Part shown: positions 42,777 to 50,915 of the stretch, one piece after another
Numbering within the stretch: the stretch's first letter is position 1
How the letters are laid out: each line of letters opens with the position of its first letter
NCBI GenBank assembly: GCA_959605945.1
Contig: CAUHGY010000002.1
Span: forward strand, 1 to 53,480
Direction of reading: 5' to 3'
Length of the DNA: 53,480 bases
From: an uncultured Clostridia bacterium
Lineage (GTDB): Bacteria; Bacillota; Clostridia; Christensenellales; Borkfalkiaceae
The notes under the pieces: model-generated
Database searches by the model: none
Told to the model about the DNA's origin: nothing
The model's input: only the letters and a program-made list of their open reading frames with translations
Position numbers and translations under genes: made by a program

Positions 42777-43376
42777 ATGAAAAGAATAATGTACTTTTTA
42801 CTCGATCAATGGGCGGACTTTGAAGCGGCGTATCTATCCACCGCCATTACGATGATAGGCGGAGGACAATTTGAAAATAAAGTTGTTTCGCTAACAACTG
42901 ATCCTGTAAAATCTATTGGTGGCTTTTCTGTTCTACCTGATTACGATTTGAAAAGCATACCCGAAGAATACGATGCGCTCATACTGATCGGTGGAATGTC
43001 GTGGCACAGCGAAAATGCCTACATGATAAAGCCGCTCGTCGAAAAGACAATCAAAGAAGGCAAATTGTTGGGGGCGATTTGTGATGCCTGTCGCTTTTTG
43101 GGAACAATCGGCGTACTCAATTACGGAAAACATACGGCGAACGATCTCGCAGAACTCAAAGAATCGGCGGGTGCTGCCTATATAAACGAGGCTCAATTTA
43201 TACACCGTCAGGCAGTGAATGATAAAAATATTGTAACTGCAAACGGAACTGCAACGGTGGAATTTGCAAAGGAAGTTTTGCTTGCCCTGCAAGTAGCGGA
43301 AGAAAAAGTGATAAACGCATGGTATGAATTCCATAAACTCGGCATATACATCGCGCCGTTGCCTGAAATGAGGTGA
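42777..43376 (+). CDS. DJ-1/PfpI family protein (type 1 glutamine amidotransferase-like)
   Basis: 199 aa. Family marks: MYFLLDQWADFEAAYLSTAI, ILIGGMSWHSENAYMIKPLV, and the nucleophile elbow GAICDACRFLGTIGVL with Cys ~102, followed by a possible His at KHTAND. These proteins act as chaperone, glyoxalase or stress proteins; no activity is assigned. AAAAAGGAG lies before the ATG. It is 3 bases from the GyrI-like gene. Confidence 0.88.
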   Translation: MKRIMYFLLDQWADFEAAYLSTAITMIGGGQFENKVVSLTTDPVKSIGGFSVLPDYDLKSIPEEYDALILIGGMSWHSENAYMIKPLVEKTIKEGKLLGAICDACRFLGTIGVLNYGKHTANDLAELKESAGAAYINEAQFIHRQAVNDKNIVTANGTATVEFAKEVLLALQVAEEKVINAWYEFHKLGIYIAPLPEMR

Positions 43377-43379
43377 TTT

Positions 43380-44006
43380 ATGGCTTTTGATTATAAAAAA
43401 GAATATAAAGAATTTTATCTGCCACCCCAAAAACCTGCGGTGGTGCGCGTCCCGCCCATGAATTATGTTGCGGTGCGAGGTCAGGGCAACCCGAACGACG
43501 AGAACGGCGAATATAAGCGTGCAATCGGAATATTATATGCCGTCTCTTATACGCTGAAAATGAGTAAGCTCGGAAAACATAAGCTCGAAGGCTATTTTGA
43601 TTATGTCGTTCCGCCGCTCGAAGGCTTGTGGCGTATGAACGACGGAAAGCCTTTCGATTATGCCCGCAAAGACGACCTTTGCTGGATCTCGATGATACGC
43701 CTGCCCGATTTCGTCAAAAAGCAAGATTTTGAATGGGCTGTCGAGGAAGGTTCTGCAAAGAAGAAAATCGACCTTTCCGTAGCCGAATTTTTAACACTTG
43801 ACGAGGGGGCTTGTGTGCAATGCATGCACATCGGGAGCTATGATAGTGAGCCTACAACAATATCTGCAATGCGTGCTTTTATCGAACCGCAGGGCTATAT
43901 GTTTGATTTGACTGATATACGCTTGCATCATGAAATATATCTGTCCGATCCTCGAAAGACGGCACCCGAAAAGCTGAAAACGGTTATTCGCATACCGATA
44001 AGTTGA
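43380..44006 (+). CDS. GyrI-like small-molecule-binding protein
   Basis: 208 aa with the GyrI-like/SRPBCC-type ligand domain: NYVAVRGQGNPNDENGEYKR, LEGYFDYVVPPLEGLW, DDLCWISMIRLPDF, GACVQCMHIGSYDSEPTTIS and LTDIRLHHEIYLSDPRK. Related proteins bind or hydrolyse drug-like compounds (several are cyclopropanoid cyclopropyl hydrolases); activity here is not known. Directly downstream of DJ-1, so in the dyad-controlled operon. Confidence 0.88.
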   Translation: MAFDYKKEYKEFYLPPQKPAVVRVPPMNYVAVRGQGNPNDENGEYKRAIGILYAVSYTLKMSKLGKHKLEGYFDYVVPPLEGLWRMNDGKPFDYARKDDLCWISMIRLPDFVKKQDFEWAVEEGSAKKKIDLSVAEFLTLDEGACVQCMHIGSYDSEPTTISAMRAFIEPQGYMFDLTDIRLHHEIYLSDPRKTAPEKLKTVIRIPIS

Positions 44007-44014
44007 ACGAAATT

Positions 44015-44407
44015 ATGAAAATGTACGCATCTTGCCCGATATGCGGGTATAAGCTATGTAAAGGCGAAAGCGGCTCGGACGTAGATATACTTTGTCCGCG
44101 TTGCAGTAAACTTATTCGGGTTGTAATTACTGAAACGAACACTAACTGCCCGCCGACCGATCATCCGAAAAAAGTAAAAACGGTAAATTTATCGGATAGT
44201 ATATGCCGCTCATTACATGCGAATTTGCCGACGGGCGTTCGGAAGAAAGCGAGGTTTCTTGCGAAGTTGTCCAGATGTATGCGCAGAGCTGGCAAAACGA
44301 TCATAGATGCGTTTTCAAAAAGTTTCCTAAAGGACTGTATAAACGATCGCCTGCGAAAGTGCGTTAATTTTTTTAGATTATTAAATAGAAATTTTTTTGT
44401 GATGTAA
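44015..44407 (+). CDS. Zinc-ribbon protein, copy 3, with C-terminal extension
   Basis: The first ~50 residues match copy 1 (CPICGYKLC, CPRC, VVITETNTNC). After PKKVK the frame departs and continues for ~75 more residues of basic sequence with no family I know, giving 130 aa. The extension overlaps another open frame (44203-44367) whose product begins MPLITCEFADGRSEESEVS and resembles the N-terminus of small phage-type sigma-like proteins, so the extension may be read-through into a gene fragment. Start ATG 44015 is chosen to match the other copies. Confidence 0.55.
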   Translation: MKMYASCPICGYKLCKGESGSDVDILCPRCSKLIRVVITETNTNCPPTDHPKKVKTVNLSDSICRSLHANLPTGVRKKARFLAKLSRCMRRAGKTIIDAFSKSFLKDCINDRLRKCVNFFRLLNRNFFVM

Positions 44408-44640
44408 AAAAACTCGCAAAGATGTGGAATTGTTGATAAAATGTTAATAAAATATCAGTATGTAAAAAATTTTTCGCATCGCTCGGTTAAATAAAACGAA
44501 AAAATGTCGGCAGGTCAGCTTGATGCGGTTAGCATGCAAGGTAAAGCCCGGAATATTTTTGGGCAACGGCAACGTCAGCGGTAAAAATATGCTGATAATA
44601 CTGTACGGGTTTAAAAAAATTTATTTATAACCGTTTTTTT
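44408..44640 (+). ncRNA. Possible small RNA with two hairpins and T-tract
   Basis: Non-coding spacer. CTTG-ATGC / GCAT-g-CAAG (about 44519-44540) forms an 8-bp stem with GGTTA loop; GCCC / GGGC flank GGAATATTTTT (about 44546-44564); ACGGGTT (44605-44611) pairs with AACCGT before TTTTTTT (to 44640), terminator-like. TTGATA at about 44432 could be a -35 but its -10 is poor. I match it to no known RNA family. Confidence 0.3.
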
Positions 44641-44971
44641 GATAAATTTAAATGCTGTTAATTTCTTAAAATTATTATCTCGCTCCTTGCCATAAAAGGT
44701 TGCTGTTAAAATCTGTTTTAAGCAAAAAACAGCGGAAATTTTATTTTTATGCGGCAATCATAAAAAGAGTTTTTAGAAAGTTATTATAAGGTGGCTATTC
44801 TTATATTCAGACAGCTTGTCTTTTGCAGCATTTAATAATACTATAATTTTATTCGACTAAGTAAGATAATTTAGTGATCTTAAAAATCGAAAATTTTTAA
44901 GTTTTATATTAAAACGCGGAAATTTTATATTGAAATAAAATCGTTCAACTCATACGGCGCAAAAAATGTGA
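44641..44971. other. AT-rich spacer before yyaC
   Basis: About 330 bases, very AT-rich, with no ORF or clear hairpin. It forms the right border of the accessory island. Confidence 0.5.
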
Positions 44972-45541
44972 TTATGCGCCGCGCATATTTTTATTGAATG
45001 CGCTGTCGTAACTGAGAGAATTAATATAATCGGATATTCCGTCAGATATTTTTTCCGCCATCTTGAAAATTAGATTCAATCTTGTCAGATTAAACAGATT
45101 ATAATTTTGCAGAGATTTTGCGGCAACTATGCCTATAATGCTCAGATCCCCTATCATTCCGAGATTTTTATCAACGCCGAGCCCCGGTTTAAGCCCTTTC
45201 CCCAAAACTCGGATAAGACCTACGTCATCGGCATTGCCGACTGCGGCGTCGATCGCCACGATAACAGAAGACGGATGCATTTGCTTGATATAAGTTTTGG
45301 CATATTCCACTTCTTTTGCCGTGATCGGCATATTCAGAGTTCCATAGACGAATGCACCGAGTTTTTTCTTTTTTAAAAGTGTTCCTACCAGAGGGCCTAA
45401 ACTGTCTCCCAGAACAAGGTCGCTGCCCACGCAGACAAATATAGGTTTTTTCCCGTCGGGATTATTTTCCGAAAGCGATTTAGAAATTCCGTTTTCGGCA
45501 TAATTATTATAGGCACTGAAAGTATAGTCTTTTTTCTCCAT
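44972..45541 (-). CDS. yyaC: Spore-associated protease-like protein YyaC (DUF1256)
   Basis: 189 aa. DUF1256 marks: PIFVCVGSDLVLGDSLGPLV, GTLNMPITAKEVEYAK, VIVAIDAAVGNADDVGLIRV, LGKGLKPGLGVDKNLGMIGDLSI split across the domain; the fold resembles hydrogenase-maturation/GPR-type proteases. In B. subtilis yyaC lies near the origin. It suggests the organism sporulates or descends from spore formers. ATG 45541 is used because AAAGGA lies 8-9 bases upstream; an upstream ATG at 45571 is less well placed. Confidence 0.88.
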   Translation of the reverse strand: MEKKDYTFSAYNNYAENGISKSLSENNPDGKKPIFVCVGSDLVLGDSLGPLVGTLLKKKKLGAFVYGTLNMPITAKEVEYAKTYIKQMHPSSVIVAIDAAVGNADDVGLIRVLGKGLKPGLGVDKNLGMIGDLSIIGIVAAKSLQNYNLFNLTRLNLIFKMAEKISDGISDYINSLSYDSAFNKNMRGA

Positions 45542-45698
45542 AAAAATATTCCTTTTTTTAGCGATAGACATCGCTTTGATAAATATTGCATACTGATTAT
45601 TGACTTTTAAATAATTTCTATACTATATTCTTTTTATTCTTGCAAAATAAAAAGAACTGTGCTATTATCTATTTGCCAATACTTTTTAAGGAGTATTT

Positions 45699-46457
45699 AT
45701 GTTAAATCTGCTTTTAGCTCTTAGCACAAGCGCAATAATAGACATTGTTGTTGCTGCGCTGATAATTTTATTTGCGCTCATGGGGCTTTTTCGCGGGTTC
45801 GCGAAAACTTTCATTTCTGCGTTCGGCTCTATACTGAGTTTGATATTGGCGGTTCTGCTTGCTTCAACCGTTGCAACTTTTTTGCAAAACAAATTTGGCT
45901 TAATCACTAAGATTTCAGACGGATTAGCCGGGGTTTTGACAAATATTTTCGGGGAACAGATAATGGACACAACACTTGCTCAGGCAACTGAGGAAAATCT
46001 TGCACAAGCCGGCGTTGCAGGTTGGATAGCGAATATAATTTTATCAATACGCGGGGCCGATAATATCGATATGGACATAACTTTGAATCAAATTATCTGT
46101 CCGGTATTCGGGTATTATATCACTGTTATCATTTCAATCATAGCGCTATATATAATTCTTAGAATTTTGCTTTTTTTAATAGGAGAAATTATAAAAAAGC
46201 TGAGCAAAATAAGTATAATCGGAGCTGTGGACAAAACACTCGGGCTGTTTTTAGGGCTGATACGCGGCATTATTTTCGTTCAGATAGCAATTCTGATAAT
46301 AAACGTTATACCTTTGAGCTTTTTTCAAGAATTATCAGTAAATATTGAGGCATCTGTTCTTGCAGCGTTTATTAACAAAATAAATATTTTCGGAATAATA
46401 ATAAACAGCGTTGCCGGAATCGGAAATGTTACCGACTTTATAGTTAATTTGCTTTAA
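45699..46457 (+). CDS. CvpA-family membrane protein
   Basis: 252 aa with four to five hydrophobic segments: AIIDIVVAALIILFALMGLF, FISAFGSILSLILAVLLAST, FGYYITVIISIIALYIILRI, LFLGLIRGIIFVQIAILIIN and IIINSVAGIGNV. The GLFRGFAKT-type loop after the first TM and VDKTLGLFLGLIRG before the fourth are typical of CvpA/colicin V production proteins. Role unknown in Bacillota. AAGGAG lies before the ATG and a strong terminator follows. Confidence 0.85.
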   Translation: MLNLLLALSTSAIIDIVVAALIILFALMGLFRGFAKTFISAFGSILSLILAVLLASTVATFLQNKFGLITKISDGLAGVLTNIFGEQIMDTTLAQATEENLAQAGVAGWIANIILSIRGADNIDMDITLNQIICPVFGYYITVIISIIALYIILRILLFLIGEIIKKLSKISIIGAVDKTLGLFLGLIRGIIFVQIAILIINVIPLSFFQELSVNIEASVLAAFINKINIFGIIINSVAGIGNVTDFIVNLL

Positions 46458-46497
46458 AATATTTAGAACATAAGTGAAAGTGCGATATGTTTTAATT

Positions 46498-46533
46498 AAA
46501 AGCATAAAGACAGGACCCTATCTTTATGCTTTT
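46498..46533 (+). terminator. Intrinsic terminator after the CvpA-family gene
   Basis: A 13-bp perfect stem AAAAGCATAAAGA / TCTTTATGCTTTT, 10-nt loop, then TCTATAAC. Confidence 0.85.
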
Positions 46534-47072
46534 TCTATAACTTATTTTTTCGCATAAAAGGAAAATAATAATATTAAGAAAATTTCTATAAGCTATTGAG
46601 AAATATTTCTGAAGTCAAAGATTATGCTGCTATATTTTTTAAAAGTTTGTTTTTTAAGCGAATCTGATAAATAGTGCTGAATAAAATATTGAAAAAAATC
46701 AGGAAAACGTGTATATAATATTGCCAAAGAAGTATTTTATATATAATATTTTAAAAAAATTTTTAAAAATAATTTAGTTATAAATTATTTGCCGCTGCAA
46801 GATAAGTTAAAACTGCGTTTAAAACTTTGTGCATCTTTACGTTCAATCGTCCGTTTTGATTATTAAGCAAAAGCTAAAGGTTTTCATATATATACAGCGA
46901 AACCTAAATAAAAAATTATCTACAAAGCTAAAAAAAGCCAGAAAAACCTATTTTTAAATCGCTGTTTTAATAAAATAGCATAAATAAAAGGCTGTGCTTC
47001 ATTGTTTTATCTGAAAATTAAAAGCAAATTAAAGTATTTTATACATTATTTATTTTCTCCGATGATATTTTT

Positions 47073-47088
47073 TGTTTCACGTGGAACA
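47073..47088. promoter_or_regulatory. parS site 1
   Basis: TGTTTCACGTGGAACA: 15 of 16 match to the ParB-binding palindrome TGTTTCACGTGAAACA. Confidence 0.9.
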
Positions 47089-47100
47089 TTGAAAAAACAA

Positions 47101-47116
47101 AGTTTCACGTGAAACA
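47101..47116. promoter_or_regulatory. parS site 2
   Basis: AGTTTCACGTGAAACA: 15 of 16 match to the consensus, 12 bp beyond site 1. parA starts 6.3 kb further on. Confidence 0.92.
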
Positions 47117-48466
47117 ATTTTAAAAAACGGCCGATTTTAAGACAGAATTACGGAAATTTGAGTCGGAAAAATTTTAAGGCCATTCTGTCTCAGACCGTCT
47201 AAATGCGATTTTTTCAACACGTTTTATGCCGGATATTTTTTAACAAAATCAACTAAATTTGGGTTAATCGGCAGAATGTTAAAGAAATCTAAAAATGAAT
47301 TTATTGCTTTGTAATAGAGTTTGAAAAAACTAAACACGATTATGTTTATTGATTTATTTGGAATATTTTCTTTATAATTGACCTTATGTTCGGATTTTAA
47401 GTGATTTTGTTATCAAAGACATTCCCGCATGCAAGTGATCTTGCCTAAAAACAATTAAATTTTTATTGTTTATATCGTTTTTAAAGTAAAAAATTATATA
47501 AAAGAGAATAAACTCTTATTTTTTAGTTATTTTTGTATGCTGCGGAGTAAAGTTTTATAAAACTAATTCCATAAAACCTGTTATAATAATTCCTTTTATT
47601 TTATGCGTTAAAAAAATTATCGCTTATTTTGTCATGATAAAAAGTATTGAGACCGTCAATGCATATATGATAATTATACCGAAAACGGATGTTCTGAATC
47701 GGAAAAGGGCTGTAACAGTGAAATTTTCACTGAAAATTTTAAACAGCCAGCTTTTTTATATAGAGCGCGAGCTTTTGCAAAGTTATCTTATCCGGGAATA
47801 CCGCCTTAGCTTGAATCAGCTGTGTAAACATACAAACTTGCGTGATAAGATCACTTAAAAAAGGAGAAAACCGATATTTGTTTATTCTAAAAAATCTATA
47901 ATATTGTATCCGTTTTGAAAAACTGTGGACAATTACCGGTTTTATTTTATAAAATTGTGTATCTTAAAAAATTCTATTGGGTTTTTCTAAAAATTTAGCT
48001 TTATTAAAGAAGCAACATTAAGCGCCGCGATATTTTGCAATAAATAATTTAACGTACGCCTGTTTTATTTATTTGCATTCTTTGTATAGTTAAATCTTTA
48101 ATCAATCTAAGATTTGCGCATATTTATTGTTTTCAACTTTATAACATAACTTTTTATATTATTTCTTTAGTTTTTTTAATTTTTTTACTGCGCTCATCGT
48201 GAAAATAAAGAATATAATCTGATTTTTAATTTAATTAAGCAAATGATGGAGAATCGTACGGTTTTTGTTCAATTTGTGTATGCGGCTTATGAGAAGACAA
48301 GATCTTATTCGGTAAAATATAAGCTGCCGAAAGCTTTCGAGGGTATTGGCTTTCTGCTTATAACAAAAAATCATCAGGCGCTTATTTACGAATTGCGCGG
48401 CGCACATACAAATTTTCTTGCTTTAATATATGAATTAAGCATAAAGCGGCGTCTAAATATTATAGA

Positions 48467-48841
48467 AAAGAAGCGCTTGCGGCGGAAGAGCTTGCATTAT
48501 GGTTCGAAAAATCGACGGGGGTAAAACTGCAGAACGGAATAGGGCCGAGAGAGTTTACGGTTAAAAGCGTCGGCGAAAACGTTTTTGTTGCTGCTCAAAC
48601 GGACATAGGCGTTTTATACGGAGTTTACGGGCTTTTAAACAGGCTTATCGGATTTGAATATTATGCGCCCGATGCTTATTCGCTGCAAAAAAATGACAAA
48701 AAACTCAGCGCGGCGCCGTTTGATTTTTCCGAAAAACCGGCAATCACCTACAATATAATCGGAAACGGAGCGTTCGGCGGAATCGATTCTTTGCGGATGC
48801 ACTTCGAAGATCCCGACCGGATGATTATAGGATCTCTTTGA
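48467..48841 (+). pseudogene. Remnant of a DUF4838/GH-type carbohydrate-active protein
   Basis: A 124-codon open stretch ending TGA (48839-48841) reads LAAEELALWFEKSTGVKL, FTVKSVGENVFVAAQTDIGV, LYGVYGLLNRLIGFEYYAPD, which is the N-terminal carbohydrate-binding-like pattern (GVYEFLE..LG..WYAP) before DUF4838 and alpha-glucuronidase-like domains. There is no start codon or ribosome site, the upstream part does not continue the homology in the same frame, and the catalytic domain is absent. GC is clearly higher than in the flanks, so this is an island of former coding sequence inside the AT-rich tract. Confidence 0.65.
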
Positions 48842-50915
48842 AGGGTGTATATAATAAAGAACAGATTAAAATTTTTTTACGCGAGGAAACTCAATATTTT
48901 CGGCAGTACCAAAATGAAACACGGATTTTTTTTATTTTATTCAGGCTTAACTTTTAATAATGTTTTTTATAAATTCAGCGAGGTAATAATATTGTCGGAA
49001 ATTATATGAATATTGTTTTTGCTGTTTGAATTCTGAAGGAAATTACAGACTTCAGGTTGTATATTTTTATTATGCGCTTTAATATGATTTCTTTAATGCG
49101 CGATGAAATATCAATTGTTATTTTTTGCGCCAGCGCACAAATTTTTTATCGGCGCAGAAAATTAAGGCGCAGAATTCGGAAAAATTACATAAAAGAAGGC
49201 AAAAATAAATAAAAACCTATTGTATTTTTTCAAAATATGTAGTATACTATACCTATAACGAAAAGCTGATGATTCAGGGTATTTGCAGTATGTTTTGAGT
49301 AGCTTTTATCAGAACTTACGATTTTTGCTGAAAATGCTGATTACCGAATGCGGCGATATCAAAACTAAGCGATGCGTTAAGACGGCGTTCGGGCTTTATT
49401 TTTTTGTCGCCGACGTTTGTCTTTATTTTCCGCAGACATGCAAGCGAAACTTATGAATTATTTTTCAATTATTTTTGCTGAACAAGAAAGCCTGGAATGG
49501 ATTCTGTCAGCAAGTCAAGCGGCTGTAATATTGCATAAGAAGCATTCGGTATACAGGCCTTTTAAAGAGGATAAGATACATTAAATAAAATAAACGATAG
49601 AGCAAGGCACGTTTCATGAAATAATGCGATTTGTTTATGAGCGGTGAAAAAATTATCGGTAAATGTCGGACAGCGGTATGACGCGAGAATTTTTCTAATA
49701 TTTGCGGTATTAAAAACCCCGAATTTTATGGCGCCGCCGTCAAGTTCATATTAGATTTGTCGCATGATTGCAGGTTGCCGCAGCTTTGTTTTGAATACAG
49801 CAAATAATGATGCGGCGCTTTACGAAAATGAAGGAGCAAACTGTTTGAGACCGAGATATAATTTTATTCGAGCGCGCAAAAAACAAAATTGAGCGTAACT
49901 GCAAATAAAACGCTTTCCTCGATAAATAATTTTGCGCTCAATAAATGAATAAATTCAAGTTTATTTTAATTTAGGTTTGTTAAAATATATAAGACTGCAA
50001 CCGAAAAAGTATCAACGGCAGATTAGCCCCGCAGCGGCACGTAAATTTCGATAATGAAAACTTCTTCGCTGAAAATATAACATGCAGCCGTAGACAATAA
50101 TAAGCGAAAGCGTTTATAGGCGGCGCGCCGCGGATAAAGATGTAAAAATTATTTTGCTTTTTTATCGGCAGCAAGATAAATTACCGTTTTGTAAGATAAA
50201 CGGGCTTGCAAAACAGTGCAAAGATATAGTTTTTGCGGAGCTTAAAGGGGTTTGAAACAGGCAAAAATATTAAACGGATTAAAGCCGAGTGCTTATTTTA
50301 AGCCTTAAAAGCCGATTAAAAATATTAACACAGGACATAAAAGAATAGTAAAATCAAATAGCGGTTAAGCGGATTAAGCAAAAAAAAACGGGCGGATAAG
50401 TTTTTTTCGTAAGCGGTTTGAATAAAGACAACGTCGAAAGCGCGCCTGCCTTCATACCGGCTGCGGTTATGTTAGCGGTTATCTTAATAGAAAAGCGGTT
50501 GTTGCGGCATGACGGCATGAGGTAGCGGAGAATAAGGGAGTTATGTTTGATTTTGCAGAATCCTGAATTAAAGGCGGTTATTATTGCGGTTAATATTGCC
50601 GTTTCGGCAGTATGAAAAAGGGCGAGAGTTTCTGTCGGAAGAAAATCGCTCTGTCGGAGCAGGGGAACAGCCGTAAAATTAACACCGGGCACCTGAATAC
50701 CGATAGGTAATTATTTTTGAGAAATGCTCTTAGAAATGCCCTGCAGGCAATGCGTTTATCCGGAAAACAGGATGAGAGGATTGAACCTTCGGGAACGTTC
50801 AAAACGGGCGAGAACGCCGAAGTTTTTGAAAAACAGCATTTTGCCTCCGATAAAATTAAATTTGCGTTGATTGAAAATAACAAATATAACATAATCAGCA
50901 AGGAGAAACATTAAA
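48842..50915. other. Gene-free tract between the GH remnant and ftsH
   Basis: Two kb without a supported gene. A promoter-like TTGTAT (49220-49225), 17 bp, TATACT (49243-49248) is followed by a possible AAAAGCT / AGCTTTT pairing (49261-49300), perhaps a short transcript. From ~50380 to 50700 the GC rises and antisense open frames appear on the minus strand, but they have no domain or ribosome site; I treat them as decay products. Confidence 0.5.

Larger units (their letters stand above)
46534..48466. other. AT-rich, gene-free stretch with parS sites
   Basis: Nearly 2 kb with very high A+T and frequent stops in all frames. Apart from the parS pair and one DnaA-box-like TGTGGACAA at 47926-47934, I see only short open frames (for example 47634-47858) without a ribosome site or domain. 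Confidence 0.55.

Noticed and set aside
47433..47856. Inverted 10-mers AAGTGATCTT and AAGATCACTT about 400 bp apart, possibly element ends
   Set aside because: Too short, no target duplication or transposase between them; chance in AT-rich DNA.
47634..47858. 74-codon open frame on plus strand in the AT-rich tract
   Set aside because: No ribosome site, no recognisable domain, composition like the surrounding non-coding DNA.
50354..50914. Several overlapping open frames just upstream of ftsH on both strands
   Set aside because: No domain, ribosome site or consistent codon pattern; they overlap each other, so they are more likely relics or chance.
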